DNA of 30,046 nt from Pseudomonadota bacterium. GTDB taxonomy: Bacteria > Pseudomonadota > Alphaproteobacteria > Sphingomonadales > Sphingomonadaceae. Below the pieces are notes generated by a model. That model searched no databases. It was not told the origin of the DNA and worked only from the letters and a program-made list of their open reading frames with translations. Made by a program: the position numbers and the translations under genes. The stretch lies in assembly GCA_023417515.1 (NCBI GenBank), contig JAEZFL010000024.1, positions 1 through 30,046 of the forward strand. The letters run 5' to 3'. Shown one piece after another: positions 17,889 through 25,016 of this stretch; positions within the stretch are counted from its first letter, which is position 1; every line of letters begins with the position of its first letter.

Positions 17889-17901
17889 AGAAGGACCAGG
17901 A

Positions 17902-19542
17902 ATGAAACCCGGCAACGAACTCCTTTTCCTCGCATTGGGCGGCTCCGGCGAGATCGGCATGAACGTCAATCTCTACGGCACCCAAGGCAAATGGCTGATG
18001 GTCGACCTCGGCATGACCTTCGCCGATCCGGCCTATCCGGGAGTCGAGCTGATCCTGCCGGACCTGTCGTTCATCGAGGAGCGCAAGGAAGACCTTCTCG
18101 GCATCGTCCTCACCCACGGCCATGAGGACCATATCGGCGCGATCCCCTATCTCGCCAGCGACCTCGGCGTGCCGCTCTATGCGACTCCGTTCACTGCCGG
18201 GCTGATCGCCGAGAAGCTCAAGGAAGAGGGCCTCAGCGAGGACGTGAGGGTCAACATCATCGAGATTGGCGGGGAGATCCGAATCGATCCCTTCTGCCTT
18301 CGCTTCGTGCCTCTCGCCCACTCGATCCCCGAGGGGAATGCGCTCGTCATCGAGACGCCCTACGGCAAGGTCTTCCACACCGGCGACTGGAAGCTCGACG
18401 AATTCCCGCAGCTCGGCAATCCGGCCGACGCCGCCGCGCTGACCAAGGTCGGCGACGAGGGCATCCTCGCCTTGGTCTGCGATTCGACCAACGTGTTCCA
18501 GGAGGAAGCATCCGGATCCGAGGAAGGGGTTCGTGCCGATCTCGACCGGGTCATCGGCGAGGCGGAGGGCAGGGTGCTCGTCACCACCTTCGCGTCGAAC
18601 GCGGCGCGGCTGCGCACGCTCGGCAACGTCGCCCGCGACACCGGGCGGCAGGTCTGCGTCGCCGGCCGCTCGCTGGACCGAATCCTGCGCGTCGCCAGGA
18701 GCGTCGGCTATCTGCTCGACTTCCCCGAGACGGTGGATTTCGAGACGGCGATGCAGCTTCCGCGGCGCGAGGTGATGATCATCGCCACCGGCGGGCAGGG
18801 CGAGAGTCGCGCGGCGCTCGCCCGAATCGCCTTCGACCAGCACAAGCTGAGCCTGACCGAGGGCGATCTCGTCGTCTTCTCGTCGAAGCAGATTCCCGGC
18901 AACGAGATCGCCATCGGCCGAATCCAGAACGAGCTCGCCGCCAAGGGCATCCGCATGATCACCGATCGCCAGGCCAACGTCCACGTCTCCGGCCATCCGG
19001 GCCGTCCCGAGCTCGCCGCGATGTACCGCTGGATCCGCCCCGAGATCATCGTGCCGGTCCATGGCGAGCTTCGCCACATGGCCGAGCATGACCGCTTCGC
19101 CCGAGCGCAGGGGGTGCCGCGCGGAATCGTCCAGAAGAATGGCGACGTCGTCCGCCTCGCTCCCGACGGCCCGAAGAAGCTCGGGGAGGAACGGGTCGGC
19201 CGCCTCGTCCTCGACGGCGACGTCATCTTGCCCGCCGACGGCACCACCATGAACGAGCGCCGGCGCATCTCGACCGCCGGCGTGATCGCGGTCGCCGTCC
19301 CGCTCGACATCGCCGGCAAGCTCGCCGGCGACGTCCAGATCGTGCTCGAGGGCGTTCCCGTGGAGGAGGACCGCGATGCCTTCCTGGCCGAAGCGATCGA
19401 CGCCGCCGAGGAAGCGGTTCGCGCCGCTCGCGGCAATGACGAGGACCGACTGCACGAGGCGGTGCGCCTGGCCGTGCGCCGCTGCGCCACCGACTGGACC
19501 GGCAAGAAGCCCGTCGTCCGGGTCATGATCGTCAGGATGTGA
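17902..19542 (+). CDS. rnj: Ribonuclease J
   Basis: RNase J is a metallo-beta-lactamase/beta-CASP nuclease with 5'-3' exonuclease and endonuclease activity in mRNA decay and rRNA maturation. The 546-residue product shows the zinc motif THGHEDHIGA (H72, H74, D76, H77), PLAHSIPEGNALV, VFHTGDWKLD, and the beta-CASP/RMMBL part with VSGHPGRPELAAMY and IVPVHGELRHM. A C-terminal domain follows. The frame is open back to 17767, but those codons lie in the hairpin repeat. ATG 17902 has AAGGA upstream and begins with the family-like MKPGNELLFLALGGSGEIGM. Confidence 0.95.
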   Translation: MKPGNELLFLALGGSGEIGMNVNLYGTQGKWLMVDLGMTFADPAYPGVELILPDLSFIEERKEDLLGIVLTHGHEDHIGAIPYLASDLGVPLYATPFTAGLIAEKLKEEGLSEDVRVNIIEIGGEIRIDPFCLRFVPLAHSIPEGNALVIETPYGKVFHTGDWKLDEFPQLGNPADAAALTKVGDEGILALVCDSTNVFQEEASGSEEGVRADLDRVIGEAEGRVLVTTFASNAARLRTLGNVARDTGRQVCVAGRSLDRILRVARSVGYLLDFPETVDFETAMQLPRREVMIIATGGQGESRAALARIAFDQHKLSLTEGDLVVFSSKQIPGNEIAIGRIQNELAAKGIRMITDRQANVHVSGHPGRPELAAMYRWIRPEIIVPVHGELRHMAEHDRFARAQGVPRGIVQKNGDVVRLAPDGPKKLGEERVGRLVLDGDVILPADGTTMNERRRISTAGVIAVAVPLDIAGKLAGDVQIVLEGVPVEEDRDAFLAEAIDAAEEAVRAARGNDEDRLHEAVRLAVRRCATDWTGKKPVVRVMIVRM

Positions 19543-19546
19543 CTCG

Positions 19547-19807
19547 ATGCAGCTGACGTCGATCCTCGCCATCTACCTGCTGTTCTGGGCGCTGTGCCTG
19601 TTCCTGGTCATGCCGTGGCACGTCCGCACCGCCGAGGAGGTCGGCGAGGAAGTGCAGCCCGGACACGCGGAAAGCGCGCCGCACCGTTTCCCCGCCGCGA
19701 AGATATTCCTTCGCACGACCCTGCTGTCCGCGCTGCTGTTCGGCTTGTTCTACGCCAACTATGTCGAAGGCTGGATCACCGTCGAGGATCTAGACTGGAT
19801 GCGGTAA
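19547..19807 (+). CDS. DUF1467-type small membrane protein
   Basis: The product is 86 residues with two hydrophobic helices, at about 4-21 (TSILAIYLLFWALCLFLV) and about 53-71. A conserved-looking MPWHVRTAEEVGEEVQPGHA loop lies between them. This layout and sequence match the DUF1467 family found in alphaproteobacteria, whose function is not established. It starts four bases after the rnj stop and is probably co-transcribed with rnj. It is followed by the second composite repeat, then by a convergent gene. Confidence 0.85.
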   Translation: MQLTSILAIYLLFWALCLFLVMPWHVRTAEEVGEEVQPGHAESAPHRFPAAKIFLRTTLLSALLFGLFYANYVEGWITVEDLDWMR

Positions 19808-19813
19808 GCAAGG

Positions 19814-19972
19814 TTCCTCCCTGCCGCGCAGCGGCGGGGAGGGGGACCATCCGCGCAGCGGATGGTGGAGGGGTAGCAAGGGCGCGGCCCGTTCCGCTGT
19901 CCGGTAAGATTACCCCTCTACCATGCTGCGCATGGTCCTCCTCCCCATGAAGCTTCGCTTCACAGGGAGGAA
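19814..19972 (+). repeat. Composite inverted hairpin repeat between convergent genes
   Basis: This 159-base element has the same plan as the one at 17743. The left unit (19814-19875) and the inverted right unit (19911-19972) share TTCCTCCCTG, GGGGAGG, GGACCAT and ATGG(T)GGAGGGGTA-type blocks around different hairpin tips, with a 35-base centre. The right end lies two bases from the stop of the minus-strand coiled-coil gene and the left end seven bases from the DUF1467 stop. It fills the whole gap between convergent genes and could act as a bidirectional terminator. Confidence 0.88.
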
Positions 19973-19974
19973 TT

Positions 19975-22266
19975 CTATCGCCTCAGCCGCTCGATGGCCT
20001 GGGCGAGGGCGACGTAGAGCTTGCCCATGTCCGATGAGAGAAGGGTGATGCTGAGCGGATCTCCCGCTCGGTCGGCGAGGACCCGGCGCAGCATCGCCTC
20101 GAAATCGTGGACGTAGCGGTTCACCTGGTCGCGGAACTCCGGCTCCTCGTCATAGTGGCGCGCGATCTCTCGGGCCTCGCCGGTCTCGAGCAGCCGCACC
20201 GCGCGGCGGGTGAACACGCCGCGCTCGCCCTTGAGGTAATCGCGCCAGGCGGAATCGGTGACTTCGTTCGACAGGATCTTGGTGACGTCGATCGCGGTCG
20301 AGTTGAGCGACTCGATCAGCAGTGCGACGCTTCGGCCCATGCTGCCCTGGTCCTGCTCCTCGCGCAGCACGCGCTCTTCCTCGATCCGCGCCTCCAGCGC
20401 CGCGGCGCTCTCGCCAAGCGTCAGCAACTGGCGAGTAAGGCGTTCCGATGCCTTGCGGCCGATGGCCGTCGCTTGTTGCGAGGCCGAGTCCAGCTCGGCG
20501 ATCTGCTGCTTCACGGAGTCGATCACCGACTGGTCGAGCGTGCCCTTGACCGCTTCGGACAGGGTCGCGGCGGTTTCCGGGATCACGGCCGAGATCGCCT
20601 CCCGGGCATGCTGGGCCGCTGCTCGCGCGGCCTCGCGCACCCGCACCAGCGCATCGACCAGTTCCGGCCCGGTCTCGCGCAGGACGACGCTCGACGCTTC
20701 CTCTGCCTCGCTCGCGGCCGCGGATATGCCTTTGAGCTTCTCTTCGACGCTTGCCGCCCCGGCCGTGCCGGCCATGACCAGGTCGTGGAGCAGGGCCTTC
20801 TGCCGCTCGATCGCATGCTCGGCCTCGATCAGCCGCTCGAGCGCGCCTTGTGCCGCTGCCTGCGCCTCCGCGATCGGCTCGGCCGCGCCGAGCGCGGTGT
20901 GCTGCGCGGTGGCGGCCTTTGCCTGGACGTCGTCGAGCGCCGGCGACAGCTCGTCGCGCATCCGCGCGGCGACCGCGTCCATCGCCGCCCCGACATTGTG
21001 CGCCTGGTCGATCATCTCGCCCGCCGCTTCGCGCGAACGGCCGATCTCGCCATAAAGCGAGCCGACGAGGCCGCGCAGGGCCTCGACGCCCTGGCTGAGG
21101 CGCGCCGACTGCTCGTCGCCGGCGGCGCCGGTGAGTCGGAGCCGCTCGTCGAGCTGGTCGATCTCGCTGGCGACGCTTGCCAGCAGCCCGCGCACCGATT
21201 CGTCCTGCGCGGCAAGCCTCGCTTCGATCGCCTCGACCTGGCCGGTCAGGGTGCCGAGTTGCTCGCCGATCTCGCGGCTGACCTCGGCTCCGGCGTCGGC
21301 GAAGCGCGCCCGGCCTTCCTCGATCGATGCGGCGAGCGCCTGGGCCTGGACGTCGAGCGCCGCTCGGGTCGCCTCGACCGCCTCGGTGGTGCGGGCCAGC
21401 GCGGCGTCGACCGCGGCGTCGAGCCGGGCGGCGGTGCCCTCAAGCGCTTCGGACGCAACGCCGGCGCTGCTCTCGATCCGGGAGATGTGCGCGCTCAGCC
21501 GCTCGGCCGCGCCGCCGACGCTCGTGTCCGCGTCCTGCGCGCGCGCGGTAATGGCCGACAGCTGCGCCTCGAGCGCTCGCGCCCGCTCATTGGCGGTGAC
21601 TCCGGCCTCCTTCAAAGTCTCGCTAAACGTCCGCGCCGCCTGCTCGGCCTGCGGGATATCGGCGAGCAGAACGCCCATATCGACCCTTGCCTGGCCCGCC
21701 GCGGCTTCCAGCGCCTGTGACTTGCGCTCAAGCTCGGTGCTTTCGCGCGCCAGATAGTGGGTGACTCGGCCCAGGCGGTCGGAGGCTTCCTCGCCGAGAC
21801 GCATCAGCCTCGCGCTGCTCTCGGTCAGTTGGGCGCGGTTATCGACCAGCCGCTCGGCGATGACTCCGAGGACTCGGTCGAGCGCCTGCGCCTCGCCGCG
21901 CATGGCGACGACGGCACGAGTGAACTTTTCGGTTTCCGACCGGCTGCTGCGCCCGAAGATGAGCCAGAGGAGCCCGAAGAGGGCCAGGGGAACCGACATC
22001 GTCGCGATCCAGCCGGCGACGTCGACCAGCGACGGCGCACCGACCGACGTCCGATAGAAAGCGAGGCCGCACAGGCCGATCCAGCCGACGGCGAGGAACA
22101 TGAGGATGCCCGCCAGCAGCGGCCTTCCGCCGGCCTCCGGCTCCGGTTCGGGAGCGCCAAGGTCCGGCAGGTCGAAATGCTCTTCGGCCCAGCCGGATTC
22201 GCTCGGCTCCTCCCAGTGGATGGCTTCGTCCGGATGCGCCACGGCGACCTCTGCCCCTGAACTCAT
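19975..22266 (-). CDS. Large membrane-anchored coiled-coil protein, TipN-like layout
   Basis: The product is 763 residues. Residues 1-48 are acidic. Two transmembrane helices follow, at about 50-71 (LAGILMFLAVGWIGLCGLAF) and about 86-106 (IATMSVPLALFGLLWLIF). Residues 115-640 are a long, Ala/Glu/Arg-rich helical region of coiled-coil character with few prolines. From about 645 a compact conserved-looking C-terminal domain appears, with YLKGERGVFTRRAVRLLETG, FRDQVNRYVHDFEAMLRRVL and LLSSDMGKLYVALAQAIERL. Two N-terminal helices plus a long cytoplasmic coiled coil is the layout of the Caulobacter polarity factor TipN, but homology is not shown. It is divergent from the Hpt-like gene, with 69 bases between them. 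Confidence 0.85.
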   Translation of the reverse strand: MSSGAEVAVAHPDEAIHWEEPSESGWAEEHFDLPDLGAPEPEPEAGGRPLLAGILMFLAVGWIGLCGLAFYRTSVGAPSLVDVAGWIATMSVPLALFGLLWLIFGRSSRSETEKFTRAVVAMRGEAQALDRVLGVIAERLVDNRAQLTESSARLMRLGEEASDRLGRVTHYLARESTELERKSQALEAAAGQARVDMGVLLADIPQAEQAARTFSETLKEAGVTANERARALEAQLSAITARAQDADTSVGGAAERLSAHISRIESSAGVASEALEGTAARLDAAVDAALARTTEAVEATRAALDVQAQALAASIEEGRARFADAGAEVSREIGEQLGTLTGQVEAIEARLAAQDESVRGLLASVASEIDQLDERLRLTGAAGDEQSARLSQGVEALRGLVGSLYGEIGRSREAAGEMIDQAHNVGAAMDAVAARMRDELSPALDDVQAKAATAQHTALGAAEPIAEAQAAAQGALERLIEAEHAIERQKALLHDLVMAGTAGAASVEEKLKGISAAASEAEEASSVVLRETGPELVDALVRVREAARAAAQHAREAISAVIPETAATLSEAVKGTLDQSVIDSVKQQIAELDSASQQATAIGRKASERLTRQLLTLGESAAALEARIEEERVLREEQDQGSMGRSVALLIESLNSTAIDVTKILSNEVTDSAWRDYLKGERGVFTRRAVRLLETGEAREIARHYDEEPEFRDQVNRYVHDFEAMLRRVLADRAGDPLSITLLSSDMGKLYVALAQAIERLRR

Positions 22267-22335
22267 GGGCCTGTTGTATCAGGTTTGGACGGCAGCGAAA
22301 CACCTCCTTAACCAGCCCGGCGTACGGCCTGTCGC

Positions 22336-22638
22336 ATGGCCTATGACCCCGGAGCCCTGACCGCCTCGCTCGCCGCCGCCGTCGGCAACGACCAGGAACT
22401 CATGGACGAACTCCGCGAGGCCTTCCTCCAGAGCGCCGCACGCCAGCTCGATCTGATGGGCCGCTCGCGCTGCGACGCCAATTGGGTGATCGCGGCGTCG
22501 CGGCTGAAGAGCGTCGCCGCCAGCTTCAACGCGGCCGGCATGGTCGCCCTTGCCGACGAGGCGCTCGAAGGCGCGCCCGGCGACCCGGTCGTGCTGCGCA
22601 AGATCGGCCAAGCCCTCGGTGCCTTCTCCCAGCAATAG
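22336..22638 (+). CDS. Hpt-like protein lacking the phosphoacceptor histidine
   Basis: The product is 100 residues and mostly helical. It opens with DPGALTASLAAAVGNDQELM and continues ELREAFLQSAARQLDLM, as in histidine phosphotransfer domains. The core Hpt motif (AHxLKGxA) appears as AASRLKSVAASFNAAGM (residues 53-69): S55 stands where the phosphorylated His should be and S59 replaces the Gly. LADEALEGAPGD matches the following Hpt helix. If it is an Hpt fold, it cannot relay phosphate in the usual way and may act as a binding protein. It starts at ATG 22336 with no clear ribosome site. It is first in a run of four plus-strand genes. Confidence 0.8.
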   Translation: MAYDPGALTASLAAAVGNDQELMDELREAFLQSAARQLDLMGRSRCDANWVIAASRLKSVAASFNAAGMVALADEALEGAPGDPVVLRKIGQALGAFSQQ

Positions 22639-22694
22639 GGGACCGGGTTTATCCGCTGTTGGCAGGGGCGTGGCCGCCACCTAACCTGCGAGCG

Positions 22695-23888
22695 ATGCCC
22701 ATTGCCGCTTTGTTGTCCGCCACGCGCGAGGCGCGGGAGCCCGGAGTTCCGCTGCGCGCCACCTTCTGGCTCGCCGGCCGCACCTTGATCGAACGCCAGG
22801 CGCGGCTCGCCGCCGCCGCCGGGGCCAAGCGGGTCATCATCATTGTCGAGACCGTGCCCGGCGAGCTCGCCGCGGCGATCGAGCGGCTGCGGCGCGAAGG
22901 GATCGATGTCGCCACCGCGCGCAACGCCCGCGAAGCCGCGGCCGCGCTGCCCGGCGGCGGCCGAATGATCATGATGGCCGACGGCTTCGTCGGCGCTCGC
23001 GCGCATCTCGAGCGGCTCACCGCGGCCGATCGCCCGGCCTTGCTCACCGTCGCCGACCGCGGCTTCGACGAGCGCTACGAGCGGATCGACGGCGACACGC
23101 GCTGGGCCGGCATCGCCCTGGTCGACGCCGAGCTGCTGCGCGACGCGGCGCTGATGCCCGCCGAGTGGGACGTGCTCTCGACCCTGCTTCGCCGGGCGCT
23201 TCAGACCGGGGTCACTCCGCTTGCGATCGCCAGCGAGCGGGAAGCGGCCGAGCTCGCCATCGTCGAGCGACGCGAGGATTTTGCCGAACTGCAGCGGCGC
23301 ATGCTGGGCAGCATCGCCTGGGCCTCGCCCAATTGGGTGTCGCGATATTTGCTCGCCCCGATCGAGCTGCTCGCGACCCGGGCGATCATGACCAAGCAGG
23401 TCACGCCGACGATGATCGGCGCGGCGGCGGTTGCCCTGACCGCGCTGTCAGTGCTCGCCTTTGCGCTCGACTGGCGTTGGCTCGGCCTCGTGCCGCTCAT
23501 CCTCGCCATGCCGTTGGAAGGCATCGCGCTGCGCCTCGCGCGCCTCCGCCTCAAGCGGATCGGCGAGCATGCCTGGTGGCGGGTGCTGCTGCCGGTGCTG
23601 GAGGGCGCGGCCTTGCTCACGCTCGCTTATCGCCTGATGGCGAGCGACGGCTGGGGCATCCTTCACACGGCAATCATCGCCATCCTGTTCCTGGTCGCGC
23701 TCCGCCGCGAGATCGGCACGCGGGAAGTGAGAGGAGCGGTCTTCCTCGCCGACCGCCACAGCCTGCTTCTCGTCATGGTCGTGTTCGCCCTGGCGGGACA
23801 GTGGGGCGCCGGGATCGTGATCCTGCTCGCTTATGCCGCCGCGTCGTTTTTCTGGGCGCAGGACCAGGCGCATCGCCGCCAGGATTAG
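22695..23888 (+). CDS. Nucleotidyltransferase-like / CDP-alcohol phosphotransferase-like membrane protein
   Basis: The product is 397 residues from ATG 22695. Residues 1-200 resemble a sugar-phosphate nucleotidyltransferase fold (FWLAGRTLIERQARLAAAAG, then MIMMADGFVG and WAGIALVDAELL), but the GGxGTR signature loop is not intact. Residues 210-395 are membrane-spanning. They begin like CDP-alcohol phosphatidyltransferases (VSRYLLAPIELLATRAIMTK, then QVTPTMIG). The catalytic D..DG..AR...G...D...D motif is reduced to PLEGIALRLARLRLKRIG near 274-290, without the Asp residues. The layout recalls fused IPCT/DIPP-synthase enzymes, but a catalytic role is doubtful. The gene follows the Hpt-like gene by 56 bases. 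Confidence 0.7.
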   Translation: MPIAALLSATREAREPGVPLRATFWLAGRTLIERQARLAAAAGAKRVIIIVETVPGELAAAIERLRREGIDVATARNAREAAAALPGGGRMIMMADGFVGARAHLERLTAADRPALLTVADRGFDERYERIDGDTRWAGIALVDAELLRDAALMPAEWDVLSTLLRRALQTGVTPLAIASEREAAELAIVERREDFAELQRRMLGSIAWASPNWVSRYLLAPIELLATRAIMTKQVTPTMIGAAAVALTALSVLAFALDWRWLGLVPLILAMPLEGIALRLARLRLKRIGEHAWWRVLLPVLEGAALLTLAYRLMASDGWGILHTAIIAILFLVALRREIGTREVRGAVFLADRHSLLLVMVVFALAGQWGAGIVILLAYAAASFFWAQDQAHRRQD

Positions 23889-23924
23889 CGCCGAGTTAAC
23901 TCTGCTGCGGCTAGGGGTGGTGAG

Positions 23925-25016
23925 ATGGCGGAGGCAGGATCGAAACGGCGCGAGAGGAGCGACGCGGCGCGTTTGCTGCTGGCCGCCGCGCGTGAGCGCT
24001 TCGCAGTCGCCGCCACCGACCTGTTGCTGCCCGAGCAGGCCCGTCTCACCGAGTGGCAGCGCCTCACCGCCGCCAATCTGCTGTCCCGCCTCATCCGCTC
24101 GATCGAGGACGCCCTGCGCGTGCCGCTTGCCGAGCATTTCGCCGCCCAGGAGAATGTCCACGCGGCGCTGTCCTCCGCCCATGTTCCGATCGTCCTTCCG
24201 ATCCTCGAGCGCGCCGGCGCGTTGAGCGACAGCGATCTCGGCACGGTGCTCGTCCGCCGCGTCGAGGAGCATCGCTTCTGGAAGGCCTATGGCCAGGGGA
24301 CGGGCGACGATCTGCTCTACGCGCTGGTCCGCGACGCCGATCCCGATCTCGCCAGCGAGGCGATGGAGATGGTCATCGCTCGCAGCCGTCGCTTCGACCG
24401 CTTCCAGGAGCCGGTCCTCGGCCATGTCGACCTCCCCGCCGAGCTCCAGCACAAGCTGGTCTGGCTCGTCGCGGCGGCGCTGCGTCACTATCTCGTCCAG
24501 CAGCATGGGCTGCGCGCGGTCGATGCCGCCGTCGAAGCCGCCGCCAGTGCCTTCGTCGGCCAATATGACGAAGGGGCCGGGCTCGAAGCCGCGGCCGTCC
24601 GCCTCAGCCGCCGCCTGCTTGCGCTCGGCCGCCTCGACGGCGCGGTCCTGACCCGCGCCCTGAGCGAAGGCATGCTGCCCTTGTTCATCGCCGGGCTTGG
24701 CGTTCGGGCCGGGCTCGACCACGCCGCGGCCTGGGAAATCCTGTCCGATCCGCGCGGGCGCGGCCCCGCCTTGCTGCTGCGCGCCGGCGCGATCGAGCGC
24801 GACGATGCCGCGGCCATCCTGCTGCTGCTCAACACCCGCGGCCGCCTGTTCTCGGGCGCCGAGGGCGATGCCGCTGCCGAGCAGCTCGAGCTCTACGACA
24901 GCCTCGACGCCGCCAGCGCCGCCGAGGTGATGCGGCTGTGGCAGGCCGATCCTGCTTACCGCGCCAGCGTCGCCCGACTGTCGACCCGCGCCTCCGCAAG
25001 CGCGAGGCCGGCATGA
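23925..25016 (+). CDS. DUF2336 domain protein
   Basis: The product is 363 residues, soluble and almost entirely helical, with repeated helix pairs that suggest a HEAT-like solenoid. Blocks such as RERFAVAATDLLLPEQARLT, SSAHVPIVLPILERAGAL and SRRFDRFQEPVLGHVDLPAE fit the DUF2336 family as I know it from alphaproteobacteria. Its function is not established. ATG 23925 is preceded by GGGGTGGTGAG. The stop overlaps the next gene (ATGA, 25013-25016). Direct coupling to a sensor-kinase gene suggests a partner or scaffold role, which is inference. Confidence 0.82.
   Translation: MAEAGSKRRERSDAARLLLAAARERFAVAATDLLLPEQARLTEWQRLTAANLLSRLIRSIEDALRVPLAEHFAAQENVHAALSSAHVPIVLPILERAGALSDSDLGTVLVRRVEEHRFWKAYGQGTGDDLLYALVRDADPDLASEAMEMVIARSRRFDRFQEPVLGHVDLPAELQHKLVWLVAAALRHYLVQQHGLRAVDAAVEAAASAFVGQYDEGAGLEAAAVRLSRRLLALGRLDGAVLTRALSEGMLPLFIAGLGVRAGLDHAAAWEILSDPRGRGPALLLRAGAIERDDAAAILLLLNTRGRLFSGAEGDAAAEQLELYDSLDAASAAEVMRLWQADPAYRASVARLSTRASASARPA

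Noticed and set aside
17767..17901. 45-residue N-terminal extension of RNase J
   Set aside because: The codons lie within the hairpin repeat and give a Gly/Pro/Arg-rich string without homology. ATG 17902 has its own ribosome site.
20107..21720. 537-codon plus-strand frame opposite the coiled-coil gene
   Set aside because: It is antisense to the long coiled-coil protein, whose two membrane helices, heptad-like pattern and ordered C-terminal domain support the minus strand. The plus frame is Arg/Leu/Asp-rich with no domain.
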